Made by a program: the position numbers and the translations under genes
The notes under the pieces: generated by a model
Seen by the model: the letters and a program-made list of their open reading frames with translations, nothing else
The model's database searches: none
What the model was told of the DNA's origin: nothing
Assembly: GCA_025449115.1 (NCBI GenBank)
Contig: JAHLKC010000176.1
Span: 1 to 64,000 of the forward strand
Source: Chytridium lagenaria
Taxonomy: Eukaryota > Chytridiomycota > Chytridiomycetes > Chytridiales > Chytridiaceae
DNA length: 64,000 nt
Direction: 5' to 3'
Shown: one piece after another, positions 44,817 to 57,040 of the stretch
Layout of the letters: every line of letters begins with the position of its first letter
Numbering within the stretch: position 1 is the first letter of the stretch

Positions 44817-47387
44817 ATGGACGGATCAGTTGAGGCGCTCGCGGGAGCCCCAAGCCATGCTGTGAGTTGACTTGTTGGAATATTATTTGGATCATTTCCA
44901 TTCCCCTTTTGAGGTTTTTATCTTATAAGCATGTCTAAACCGTCTTCTTTAATCTTTACCTCTATGATCCTTCTGTCTGGATAATCAGAGCCCCTTCTTC
45001 CTCTTCAAAGCCTTTTTTAAAAGCGTCCCCCTCGAAGACAACAAATACCATTTCAAGACGTACCCCCGTTCTTTTACAACCGAGACTGCCCAAAACACCA
45101 TGGTCCAAGTCGCCTCTTGCAGCCGCGAAGATGCCATAGACTTTCTCACAAAGTTTCTTCAAGGTCAACTCATCCAAGATCTCGAGAAACCCAAAGAAGC
45201 GTTCGAACTTAAACCCAGGCACGTCTACGGTCTGACCGTCAAAGGTGATCATCTCCTTAAAGACATCAATGCTGGTCGCGTTCCATCAGAGTCCCTGAGA
45301 CTACTTACAGTGAAGCGGCGTCAACAGGCGTGAAGAGCGTTACGGCTATTGTGCGTTCGGATGTTATTTACGTGGATAGGCACGCCGATGGGTCGTTAAA
45401 GTCTGGGCCTTTGGTAACGGAGCTTATCTTCAAAGCGATGCTTGGAGATAAACCCAATGTCGGATCTTCCAACCGTAAGAGCAGCGACGATGCAGGCGCG
45501 GAAGGCAGCGCCATGGGTTCGCCATCCCGTAACGGGTCAGTAGCAAACCTGAACGGCGATTTAGGAGTCTGCAGTATTAAACCTGTTCAGCTTCACACTC
45601 GTATCGTGCGTTTAAAGTCACAGCCGTTCACGTTTACCGGTGCGGAAGCCGTTGACTGGATTTTGATGCATACATCTGTTTTGTCACGGGATGAGGCGTT
45701 GTCAGTGGCGTCGAGTTTTGCGTCGATGGGGTGGATCAATTCTGCGGGTTCTGCGTTGGTGGAGACATCTGGATCTTCTAATTCTACTGTTAAAGATGCT
45801 AAATCTGGCGTGTACCAGCCCACTCAAAGCGGATGCAGGATGGCGAGATGGTCGGTGGAGTTTGATGTGAACAAAAAGAAGTTTGCGGTGCGCACAGATG
45901 CTGATGAGGAGGATGGGAACAATTCGAGGGAGAGTCCGACGGGTCTTTCACCGTTCTCTATCAACAGTGGGGTTGATGATTCGCCGGTTTCAGGATCTCC
46001 TTCAAAGTCCCCGTCAAACCGAAACTCGTTTTACACGGGTGTGAGTGCGTCAGTAGGGAACCGTGGATCCAACGATAACCTTGCCAAGATTGCTGCGGGT
46101 GGTTCCAGTTCAAAGAGCGGCACCCCTACCACTGTTGAAGCCTTCGATTGGGAGGTGTGCCATCTTAACCCTGTTTCCATGAACGGAAGTGAAGGGAGGA
46201 GTGGTCAGAGATCTTCATCTATCACTGCCAAGGATGCGACTGTCACGGCTGCTTCTCTCGCTGCAGCTGCACGTAGCAAGCGTATTAGCCATGTAGGCGC
46301 CATGAGGTCCAACAGCATCTCTGGTCCATCCACCGCCTCACAGAGGAGGGCGTCGGAGGCTACTCGTCCCACAGACGCCTCCAAGCCAACTTCTCGGTGG
46401 ACCAAATCAAGGACTCCAACCCCACTCGGCTCGTTCAGATTCTCACTAACGAGGAACTCCGAGCCTCGTTCCACCTGTTTGTACGGTCCATGTTCTGCGA
46501 GGAGAATCTATACTTCTGGAGGACGTTCATGCGTTCCGAACTGCATACTCCAACTCACTGGTCATTCCTGGTCAGGCCCTCTCTCCAGACACCCAGCCCG
46601 ACAAAGACCCCAACCCTCTTATGATTCCCCACGCTATGGCCTTGTATTTGAAATACGTGGTCAACGACGCGCCTTTCGAGCTCAACATCGTCATCGGGAT
46701 AAGAAAAAGCATCGAGGCTGTCATCACCCAGACTAGCCAATACATGCAACACATTGATCCAGACTCTATCGCCGTTGAGGAAAAGATCGACCCGTCCAAA
46801 GTTCTTCTTGATAGTGGGGCCGAAACGCTCGCAAAGTTCCCAAAGGCTCTACCCGGAATCGTTGCATCCATGTTTGATTCAGCGGAACACCATATCTTCC
46901 ATTTAATGGCAAACGACTCTGTGCCGAAATTCATCAAGACAAAGATGTATGGAGATATCATGACAGAGTTGTTTGTCAGCGGGAGTGTTGTGTGGAAGGG
47001 AGCTGCTGCCAATGGGCTTTTGCGAAGGAGGTCCGTTGAGGGGACCACCGACACTCTCGCTGGTATCGGAAACGCCAACGCTGATGAAGGTCCTGTGGTC
47101 CGTCGCAAGAGCAGCTTAATCGTGACTACAGGGTTTACTCTTGAGAGGAAGGGGAATGCGGCGATTGATCAAAACTCTGAGGGTAGAGACGTTGGAATTG
47201 ATGAGACTATGGGTGTTCCTGAGGTGAAGGAGGAGGAGCAAATGCGATTGTGCCGACTGAATCTGATGCGGATGGAAAAGAGTTGGTGGAGAAGCTGCAG
47301 CAGTTAAAGGCTTCTGTCACGGGCTTGACGACCACCACGGATGGCGATCGGATGCCTGCGTCAACAGACTCAAGACAAGACGTTTAA
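44817..47387 (+). CDS. Sst2/FlbA-type regulator of G-protein signalling (DEP-DEP-RGS)
   Basis: These proteins accelerate GTP hydrolysis on Galpha and bind receptors through DEP domains. The first exon (MDGSVEALAGAPSHA, start 44817) ends at GTGAGTTG; after ATAATCAG comes SPFFLFKAFFKSVPLEDNKY. The first half (residues about 15-130) includes REDAIDFLTKFLQGQLIQDL and HVYGLTVKGDHLLKDINAGR. The second DEP reads LKSQPFTFTGAEAVDWILMH and EALSVASSFASMGWI. A long Ser-rich linker follows. The RGS box starts DSNPTRLVQILTNEELRASF, FVRSMFCEENLYFW, and continues IPHAMALYLKYVVNDAPFEL and SMFDSAEHHIFHLMANDSVP. The tail ends ASTDSRQDV at 47387. Frame breaks occur near 45330, 46390, 46530 and 47250. Confidence 0.87.
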
Positions 47388-47841
47388 GGAAGGGTTTTAG
47401 AGATAGGTGGTGGGAGCTTAAAGCAGGAGTTCACGAGTTTTGCGTTTTCGTCATAGGATGCGTGTTTCGGTACCTGCATAATTCACTTTCCCTCATATCA
47501 AGTCACGGTTATTTACTTGGATTTTTCATTTATTCAACGTATACTCCCTTGTCCCATGCTCTCCTTTGGCTTTAATTACTGTTGCAAGATTTGAAGTTGA
47601 TATGATGATTTTCTTCTCTTGTTTTAGGATTGTTTTAGTCGTATCCCTATGTATTCCTAAATCTTCGTGTCTCTTCCATGTTCCGCTTGTGTTATTTATA
47701 GAGAGGTATTAAACCGTATTCGTTAAATGGGCTCAGATTAAAATTTGAACATTAAATATGAATGATTAAGTGCAGTGCAGGGTATCGGTCAATAATATGA
47801 TAAACAAAAAGCAGAGGAATTTGTATAGGATACAATGAACT
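47388..47841. other. Convergent 3' intergenic region, no gene seen
   Basis: Between the RGS gene (plus) and the orphan ORF (minus). AT-rich, no conserved frame. Confidence 0.6.
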
Positions 47842-48876
47842 TCAATTTATTTCACAAAGGTTCCAAAGTACATCCTCGGACGTCCCCCTCAAGCTTTTAA
47901 TTTTCCTCCCATGATTTATTCCACAAGCAGGCGCCCTGCACCCGACATTACTCCCATCTTTACGACCATTGCCGCTTTGAAGTTTCCACTGATCCCTCGC
48001 CGCTCTTTTCATCGCCTCGTTTTCCGTCGAGTAAATATTCTTGGCGACAAACGCCTCCTCTTTCGAGGAAGCGTACCTTTCGTAAAAATCGGCAACTTTA
48101 CGCAACTCTGCAATCTCATCGTCACTCAACGACTCCCACAAGCGTGATTGCCCAAACCCAGCCAATTTCAGTGAGTGTTGCATCCACTTGTGGGTGTAGT
48201 TGATAAGCGCGACAGATGATGGCACGCATTTGAATGCCCTGTCGAGAAGAAAATCAGAGTCGGAAAAGTCTAAAGGCTTGGGTCGAGTCTGTGCTAATAA
48301 ACGCTGAGCCAGAGATTTTCGCCAGGTGCTTGGAAGCTTCAGTGTAGGTGATGCGCATGAAGCTTTGACTATAGCCATACGGGAAGTGGCAAACATGCCA
48401 TGTAGGGAGGAAACACTACGACCGCCGAAACTGCAGGGGCAAGTTTCAAGATCGATTTTAAGAGCTTCCAAGTAGCTGTTTAAACATTCTTGCCGAAACT
48501 TGATGGCATCATGGGCGGCACTACCGATTCTGATAGCTTTGCGGATGTCAGAGAGAGTTGTGGTGGGATCGTTTATGATGTAGAGAGGTGGGAGGTCTTT
48601 TTCATGTCGTCCATGTGGAAGCCTTTTAACCGTCTTGTTGGTGGCAATATGGCTGCCAAAAACGTCACAGCGTGTCTTCCCTTCGCGACGCATAGACTTT
48701 GTGATATTGAAATGTAAATATGTTGATGCTTTTATGTTTCGACCACAATGCGTTGGGATGGCCTTTTTATTTATGTCTGTCGAGACAGCAAAGTTGTCAA
48801 ACCCTGACCTGCCTCCAGCGCCTGCGCCACAAACAGCCGTTGATCTAGCCACAGCCAAGAACGGCCCCTCCTGCAT
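47842..48876 (-). CDS. Orphan single-exon protein, about 344 residues
   Basis: This is one of the longest unbroken frames in the window and appears intronless. It starts MQEGPFLAVARSTAVCGAGA at 48876 (a start at MRREGKTRCDVFGSH, about 60 codons in, is also possible). I see no membrane span and no signal peptide that I trust. The composition is mildly basic with scattered cysteines (LETCPCSFGG, VGCRAPACGINHGRK). The C-terminal third looks alpha-helical (SLSDDEIAELRKVADFYERY, STENEAMKRAARDQWKLQSG). I do not recognise a family. The intact frame amid frequently broken neighbours argues it is either real or lucky; codon use would decide. Confidence 0.5.
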   Translation of the reverse strand: MQEGPFLAVARSTAVCGAGAGGRSGFDNFAVSTDINKKAIPTHCGRNIKASTYLHFNITKSMRREGKTRCDVFGSHIATNKTVKRLPHGRHEKDLPPLYIINDPTTTLSDIRKAIRIGSAAHDAIKFRQECLNSYLEALKIDLETCPCSFGGRSVSSLHGMFATSRMAIVKASCASPTLKLPSTWRKSLAQRLLAQTRPKPLDFSDSDFLLDRAFKCVPSSVALINYTHKWMQHSLKLAGFGQSRLWESLSDDEIAELRKVADFYERYASSKEEAFVAKNIYSTENEAMKRAARDQWKLQSGNGRKDGSNVGCRAPACGINHGRKIKSLRGTSEDVLWNLCEIN

Positions 48877-49021
48877 GCATTTGGATCATACTTCAACCCA
48901 TCTGAGCCTCATCCAAGGTTTAAGCACGCAGTCATTTTATTAAGCACATAATAAAATCTTTTAAAAAATAAAAAAACGAAATCGAAAGGAAAACGCGAAG
49001 TCACGTTGTGAGTAAAACATC

Positions 49022-52000
49022 TCACTTTTGCTTTTGCCTATTAAGACCGATGAGGAGGAAATATCCGAGGACCCTGTATCCAATCCCAAGTCCAAGCATA
49101 GCTCCAAGGTTCGTAGTGACGGTATCCCTTGCGTACCTTTTTGTGCAAGAATAGTTAGTATTTACGTTAAATAACATAGGGAGTGTTTAAATGAAGACTT
49201 ACCCGCAGAACCTCAACGCGTTCTCCAAATTAAATAAATGCTCATAATTTTTAATCCAAAGCCAAAACTGAGCCTCCGCAGCCCATCGGTTCGCACCAAT
49301 GTTGAAGACAAAGATGAATCCACCATTTCGAGCTTGATCAAGACGGATACCGAACCCGCAAAAGACGGCGGAAAAGAGGCCAATGATAACAGCAAGAAGC
49401 GCAGCATTTTCTCGGCGGACTAGCATGAAATGACGGCTGCGACGCCGTAGGTGGTGAAGAATTGAGAAGAACAAGGGCGAATTGGAGATCGGATGGAGTC
49501 GGGGGCTTGGCTAGGAAATAGAAGAAGGCCGTGAAGTGTAGGGAAGAGAGAGTAAGTCGATAAAGGACGCTGACCGTTTTGCCCTGTTTTTGTTGTTCAG
49601 TCCACTTTGTCGAAAAAATAGGGTGCACATAATACTCACAATATAGTAAGCCAAAGGACTGTGACCAGAAGCAGTTTCTTTCCAATAAACGGCCTTTTCT
49701 TCACCAAAAACCTTGACAGCGGAAGGAGCTGCACTAAGAGCGATAGATATACCAACAAGCATACCATCTAACGAAACAGTAGATTGAGTATTTCGCATTT
49801 AAGGAAAAGACATATAGGTAGTTAAGAAGTCTTACAAAGAGAAAGAAACCAGTCGTTTGTTGCACTTGTAGTAAGAACGTAAGGCTCCTTCAATAAACCG
49901 GAATACGGCTCCTCTAAAGCGTTCGCAGAAACCCCCATAATGAAACTATGTAAAAGTCACATTTAATTATTGCTTAAAATCAAAATGCATGCTGCTTACC
50001 CTCCAAACAACCCAACAAAAGCCTCCAGAAGAATGCGCTAATAAACCTTGACTGCTGTTGAATCGATCGATTATGAGCAAAGACAAGCTGCTTAAAAAAA
50101 CTAGCCCCGCTCGCTTTCGACAACGTAGCCATCTTCGCAACGCCCACACTGTCAACTCTAACAACAGCATCCACTGGCCGTCTCAACATCCAAGCAGCTT
50201 CAATTTCATCTGGCGATAAAGGCTTGCTGCCATCCGCCGTGACTCCCCTTCCGGATAAAATGTCCATCAAGATATCAGCAGCATTGGCAGAAGGTTCGAA
50301 AAAGAAGCCGAGAGACTCAAAAATAGGATTGAGCTTCCTTGACGGGTCCAAAATAAGCTGTGCGGCCACCAGGGGCGATCAGAAACACGTCGTCAAAGCG
50401 AAAGAAGATCTCAATTCTTGGTTGATGGATTACAGAGACGATGGTGAGACCGAGGCGTGCAGTGGCATGGAGAATGTCAGCAAGGTCGAGAGCTGAAGTG
50501 GAGTCAAGGCCAGAAGTAGGCTCGTCAAGAAAGACGGCGAGAGGTGCTGGTAATGATAATTTAGGATACCATAAAGTACTGAAAGAAAAGGTAAGCATTC
50601 TTACCAGCTGCGAGCTCCGTTCCAACATTGACGCGCTTCCTCTGACCACCAGAAATACCGCGTGTCATTTCATCGCCAATGGGAGAATACTTAACCGCAG
50701 AAAGGCTAAAGAAGTACGTTACTATTAAGAGCATACTATAAAGAGACCGAGCACAATCTGAAAAAAATATGAAGCTCTTACTTCAAAGCCTCAATAATAT
50801 TGTTGGTGTGCTTGCCAATCATCTCAGAGGTCCAAGAATTCGGAAGCCTAACCTTAGCAGCATAGTGAATGTTCTCAAGGACAGTGAGCTCTCGGTGCAT
50901 TGTGTCTTCCTGAGGGACGTAGCCGATAATTTTCTTGTAAGTTTGCATCTCTGTCGTAACGCCGTTAATCTTGAGTTCGCCGCCGGTCCTGGTAACCTTG
51001 CCCATGAGAACATTCATGAATGTGGTTCTGTAAGAAATGAAATGGTGAGGACAAATCAACTTAAAATAAAATGAAGCCGCAAGAGAAAAACCTACTTCCA
51101 GCTCCAGAGGGTCCCATAATGGCAGTCATACGTCCAGCCTTAATTTCTCCAGTAACTCCCTTAAGGACCGTAACGCCGGTAGGTAGTTTTAGGCTAAGAT
51201 CGCTGAAACTAAAGTTCATTCGCAGGTCGTCCCCCAACACCTGCTTGAAGCCTTCAACAAGTTTTTGCACCTTGGCCTCCATGTTGCGAGACGGGTCTAC
51301 CTTGATAGGTATCACAACTAGATTAAGGAGATGTTGAACAAATATACGTGAAAAAAGTACAAGTAAAAGGAGGTAAACATTACCTTTCTTCATTTCCTCA
51401 TTCTTTCCGGTCACACTAGTAGCAGCCGCTTTCTTCTTTGACCACTTGCTCAGAATATTTGTGACCCCTGGCGGTATGATTGCCGAGGCGGGCAGGCCAG
51501 CTTTCTTGAGTTCACCTAACCTCTTAGCAACGAGGACGACAGCGAGGATGAGATCGAGAATAACGACGACCACAATGAGCCCGTAGTGTGCTTGTATCGT
51601 CGAACCGGCTGGGCATATGCTGAGCCAGTCACATTTCGTAGGAGCTAAAGAACCGCGAGTGCTATTAGAAAGATAAAATTAGACGTTTAGTACATTTTAT
51701 ATATGTACTCGAAATTTGCAATCATACCAGTAATGGCCTGAGGGGCTGTTACAAAGGTGTTAGTCAATATAGAATAGGCTAAAAGAATGATTATAGGAAT
51801 AGCTTGATATATGGACTTACCACGGGATCATCGAACGTGGGTTAGGGCAGTAGAATCCAGTCAAGCAGGGCATGGCCTCGTATCGTCCTTGAGGCTATAT
51901 GAGATTGAAAAAAACGAATGGCTTAAAAACAAAACTGGGAAAGAGTTGTCAAAAGAGACTGAAGGCTAACTGACTGTGCAAGGGGCGAACTGTATACGAG

Positions 52001-52294
52001 CGATCTGACACTTCGGATCGGCAGGGCAAGCAACTGGGATAGTATTGATGTTTCCTAGCTCGTAATAAGGACAGTAGTACCCTGGATCGCAATCCTTGGT
52101 CGCATTTCTGACCAGCGGGAATCCGATGCTTGAGTTTGGCGATTGGAAACACCCAAACCAGGACCTTGCTGGGGCAGCCGGGGTAGAGCTGAAGCTGCAG
52201 GAAGGCTCCACGGTCGTCCACGTTGAGGCATCTCATACTCAAAGAAGTTTAACGGGTTGTCCGTCTTGAAAAGTAAGGCGCCGCTCAATGCCAT
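49022..52294 (-). CDS. ABCG-family (White-type) half transporter with Cys-rich N-terminal ectodomain
   Basis: Half-size ABC transporters of this class export lipids or related molecules. Near 52294 the text MALSGALLFKTDNPLNFFEY begins a Cys-rich outer domain (CDPGYYCPYYELGN, CPADPKCQIARIQFAPC), as in plant ABCG24/28-type proteins. A signal peptide is not visible, so the true start may lie further up. A span (VVVVILDLILAVVLVAKRLG) precedes the ATPase: Walker A IMGPSGAG with an intron splitting the Lys codon, Q-loop GYVPQEDTMHRELTVLENIH, signature ISGGQRKRVNVGTELAA, Walker B VFLDEPTSGLDS, H-loop VSVIHQPRIEIF. The membrane part follows (TASGHSPLAYYIVSI near 49660, LGIGYRVLGYFLLIGLNRQK at the end), stop 49022. 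One base appears to be missing at the Walker A splice. Confidence 0.93.
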
Positions 52295-52826
52295 TGCTGA
52301 ATGATGATGGGTATGGAGAAGGGGAGGTTATGGATCGTTGACCCCATTTTATGTTGTAAGAAAGTGTCGTTCGACCAATTAATCGCGTCGCGCACCTCAA
52401 CTCAACTCCACTTGCGGAATGCGGACGTTTGTGAAACCCCGCAAAACAAAACAAACTTCGGTGTTAGATTTTCGAAAACAGGGGAAGGAAATCCCGCTCA
52501 TAAAAGAATAAAATACAAACATGTATGCCATTTGAGTGTTTTTCCGTCCCTTCACGGGCCGGATCCAAAAAAAGGAGTACGGGAATTATACGATCGTATG
52601 CACCATAAAAATGGTTTACGCTGACCCCTTCTCTACCGTCTCCCAATCCTAATACCTCTTCTTACACCTTACTCAACCGTTCAAAAAGGCAGGCTCCACA
52701 ACCCTCTTCACAAAAGCTCCCTTTCATGTATTGATAAATCCAATTTTCGTTCAGCCGCGAAGCGAGGGTGGCCTTGCGTAGGGGCATCCAATGTAAAAGA
52801 TATGCCGCTTTATTAGTGATAATTCA
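52295..52826. other. Intergenic region, no gene seen
   Basis: Between the CNBD2-like stop and the ABCG start. It may contain an unrecognised 5' exon of the ABCG gene; I see no convincing signal peptide in it. Confidence 0.5.
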
Positions 52827-55800
52827 TCAACCCGCCGCCATCGCAACATCCACCTTCTTCCCATTCCTTACCCTCCTCACAACCTCCTCCACCATCTTCC
52901 GTTTAAACACCTCCCAATCCCTTTTCTCCATGTAAGCCTCACTCAACCTTTCAATAGGCGGTACAGCATGCCCCGCCTTCTCCACAAACTCCCTCCACGT
53001 CTTTTTCGTGGCGAATTTATTAAAATCGAGTTTCGCGATACGCAGAATCTCGGTCTTGAGATTCGCAATGATGGAGGTGCGGGAGGCTGAAACGCCTAGC
53101 CCTGAGGCGAGGTATAGCTCGCGTGGAGTTTTCGAGGAATCGCCGTCGTAGAAATGGTCACCAGGAAGGAGGTGCTGGACGACAACGAATTTCGTGACGA
53201 GGGTTGTAGGGAGAGTTGTGTGGGGGAGAGGGGCGAGGGGGGTGTTGTCTGTTGTAAGATTGGTGGTGCTAAGATGGTGCTGGGACGGGATGGCTGTGAG
53301 GAGATCAGATGGGATGGTGTCCTGGGCGGGTATGATGGAGAGATCTGGGGGAGAGTTGGGAGAGGGTCTTTCATGTTGTGATGGACGGCGCGAAAGATGT
53401 ATTTGTCGCGAGAAATGGGGATTTTGAGAAAGGGGACGGCTTTGATGATACGACATGTTCCTGATCTATCCCCAACAACAATTAGATTCCTCACACAAAA
53501 GTGAAAAGAACTCTCTCATTACCTCACGAAATATACATACTCGCATAGATCGCCTTCACAGACAATGACGCCGTTAGGAGGGTAGCTTCTGACATCGACG
53601 TATCTTGCGAGATTGTTAAGATTGACGGAGAGAGTTTTAAAGATAGCGACTTCCCGCATGGCAGCCATTTTTTCTCTGATATCCGTGTCTTGGGAGATGC
53701 TCATGACACGTTCAAAATGATGACGCTCAATGATGAGGAATTCGGTGGTACGTTTGGTGGTGACGCTGGCGAGGCGGATGTTGCCGTTAATAAAGGCGAG
53801 TTCGCCAAAGATTCTAGAAAAGATGTAATTTTAATGTCAAGTTTGAAGAGTAGGGTTAATGATGGATTGGGTAAATGACCGGGGAAAAGAGACAATAGCT
53901 TTCAAAATACATAAATTAAATACCCACCTCCACTCGACTGCGTCCCCAACACATCCGTATAAACCCTTTCCAACTCCTCCCTGATCCTTTTCCTCTCTAT
54001 CCTCCTCCTCTCCTCCAAAACCTCCTCCTCATCCTTCTCACTCTCACTCTCACTCGCTTCCTCATCATCCGGTCGTTCCTTCCGTCTCCTCTCACGTTCC
54101 CTACTCCGTTCGTTCATCCTCTCCTTCTCAGTCTTTTCCTCTTGATCAAGGAGACGCGTAATATGAGCTTCCACGAGGTCGCGGTTGATACGGGAGACCT
54201 CGATTTCACCATCAAGGAGGATGTAGTAGTTGGTGGCGATGTGGCCTTCTTTGACAATGGTGCGGCCAGCGTGCCAGCGTTCGTAGCGTCCGACTCGTAA
54301 AAGCATTTTCTGGGTGTTGAAAGTATAACGAAAACAATAAAACAGTTGGAGGAAAACCGGATGATGATATGATACCAAGAAATGGTGCCATTTATAAAAC
54401 CGTGAGGATGTAAACCCATGCAAAAGAGGTCAAAGGGAATGAAAAGCCAAGAAAAAATATACGAGTTTTCCAAGGTTTCGAAATTACACTCACCTGAACA
54501 CCCGGCTGAAACTCTTTGAACGCCTTCATTCCCTGGGCCCAAACCTGCATCTCCATAATATCATTCTCCGTCCTCATCCTCGGTGTCTTTCTAAACAGCT
54601 CCCTCATTTGTTCAGGCAACCACCCTTTAAATACTTTCTGTGTGTTAAACAGCTTTCCCACACTGAAATCCGTAGAAATAATCCCTCTCGGTGCCCCCTC
54701 CTTCCCCCTCTTTAAATGCATTGCCGAAAATAAATGCGCATCGGGATCATGCTCCCAGCCCCACTGAATGGGATTCTTGAGAATCCGTGCGAGGAATTTA
54801 AAAAAATGAGATGTTTGATGGCGACTAATCTTGTGATGCGACGAAATCGATGAAAGGCGTAGGATACACCGTACAACCGTTGTTCTTCCTCCATCCCCCG
54901 ACAGACGTTAAAAACGTATCATCGTCAAATGGCCGTCTTCCAACGCTCAACGTCATCTTGATGGCAAGAGCAACGCCCCTCAACGAAGCTTTCCGGCGGA
55001 TCATTTTTTCCCCCGTGTTAATGATGGCTGCTGACAGGCTCGATCGCCTGACGCAGAGACAGATGCTGCACCCGATCCAACCTGAACACAGGAATAGACT
55101 GGCGTTTCAAACTCCCCCTTCGTGATGGATTCGCGGACCCTGAAGGTCGAATTGGTATAGACCCGGACGTGGTCCCCCCACTGCCGCTAGAGACGTTATT
55201 TAGAGGGTACCCTGGCGTTATACTTCCCCTCCTTGAAGTATCTACCGATACAATCCCAGACGTTCTCCGACCGTCTGCACAATGCTTAGGTTTTTAGCGG
55301 GTTTTATCAAAGGTGCCATGCTCCCCTTCTCGATGTATCCGCAGATGCCACCCCAGATCTCCTTGCCGTCCCACCGACGCGACTCTTTGCATCACTCGGC
55401 CCTGCGCGATCGCGCTCTCCGTCTGACGGTTTCAGTTGTTTCAGGGATAGCACTAGAGAACTGTGGTGATGCAAGGAAGGACGAGGCGAGTGCTGGTGTG
55501 TGGATGGAAACACGGTTTTATGGATGGTGGAGAGCGACGTGTCTATGGATTCAGCGAGAGATGATGCGATGGATTCAGGGACTTCATGGGCCGTGGATAG
55601 CATACGATTTCTCGCGGAGAGAAGCTGGAATGAGCCTGACTCTGCAGATGGTTGAGTAGACGCCAGCGTTGGTGCTGGGAAGGCTGATACGCTTGTTGCC
55701 ATTGATTGGGAGTATGAGCGACTCCGAAGGGTTGGGATGGAATCAGGGGAGAGGATGTCGTCATAGGGTTGATCGCTTGCTGACGCGCGTCTGAATCGGG

Positions 55801-56829
55801 TGGGGAGGTGAGGGATGAGGGAATTGGTGTTGGAGGTTTTGCGTGGGAGTGGGGAGAGAGATATTGAGGAATCGGGCAGAGTTTGAACGGGTTGAAAGGG
55901 TGTTTGGGGATGAGGGGAGGGGAAAGAGAGCTGGGGTTTGGGAGGTTCGACGGCTGTGGGTTCCTACAGCTGGGAGAGGGTGAGATGCTTCGATTTTGGG
56001 AAGAAGAGGAGATGCTCCAGTTCTTGACCTTGGCTCAGTGATAGAGTTCTGACCTTTATTATCAAAGCGTGGATGTCAGATACCAAGAAAAGAAGAAGTG
56101 ATGGTGATATACCTAATCTGTCCCAATAATTCCTGGACGTGAAAGTTCGCTGAACATTAATACCCATTCGACCAATGCCTGATTTAGGCTTCCCATCTTC
56201 ACCCTGCGCGGACTACGCAAACGCGGGCAGTTGCCGTGCATTTCCCAACCCCGTCGACTTACCAATCTTGCCTCAACCTTCTCCTCCCCCTCTTCCCCAA
56301 CAAGATCAAGTTTTGACGAAGTCGACGAATGCCCCATCGGATTCGCGCATCCATTCAACTGCATATTTACAGCCATAGCCGCAACCCTCGCAATCTCCTC
56401 CCTCTTCCTTGCCGTCTCGGCCTCTTTGAACGCACGAAGATGATTTAACAGTTCATGGCGTTCCCTGTTTTCCACAATCAACGCTGCTTTTGATCGAGTT
56501 TTGAACCGGCGTGGCTTGACCCCGCACGGACGTGTGGGAGCCTGGGCTTTTGCAGCACCTTCAAGGGATTCACGACGCTTTTTAGCGGCTTCACGGGGTT
56601 TGCGGTATCAATGAGGAGAAGGGTTGAGGCGCTTACGGCGTCTCGTTTTAATGGAGAGAAGAGTTTGAGGCTGTAGAGAGGAAAGAGGATGTTGTGATGC
56701 TGATTCCGGCATTGACAGGTTGGTGCTGGAAGATGGATATGGGGATTGATGGCTTGGGATGCCTAGACTGCGACTGGCAAGGTATGCGTTGGATCGACCT
56801 GCTGCGTTATGTTCCCCGGTCGCCAACAT
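52827..56829 (-). CDS. Cyclic-nucleotide-binding domain protein, CNBD2-like
   Basis: The N-terminal part (start about 56829, MLATGEHNAAGRSNAYLASR) is disordered, with a basic helix (ETARKREEIARVAAMAVNMQ) and RRGS motifs (NPSRRGSLKRQSIPVFRLDR) that look like kinase sites. A conserved helical block (RRITRLVAIKHLI, then KFLARILKNPIQWGWEHDPD; joined across an A7/T7 run at 54800-54806) precedes TDFSVGKLFNTQKVFKGWLP and the FRKTPRMRTENDIMEMQVWA phrase typical of CNBD2. The first half of the nucleotide domain reads LLRVGRYERWHAGRTIVKEG, YYILLDGEIEVSRI. A charged insert interrupts it (ERERRRKERPDDEEASESES), then comes the phosphate-binding cassette FGELAFINGNIRLASV with its Glu and Arg. A second such domain follows (YPPNGVIVCEGDLCEYVYFV). 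The tail ends KKVDVAMAAG at 52827. CNBD2 is flagellum-linked in animals, fitting a zoosporic fungus. Confidence 0.76.
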
Positions 56830-57040
56830 TTTGTCGCGATCACGCCAGCCCGTTCTATATATATATATATTCCTTTCTCAACTACGTCTTTAAGAAAATG
56901 GCTAGAAGTTTCTCTAGATTCTGATAACCCGCATGCAGGTGCGCTTTCGATTATTCTTAGGATTTGCATGGTCATCCGCAATACTCCAGAATTGATCTCC
57001 GAACATGAAATGGTAAGCAAGAGAAGCAGATACAGTCCGT

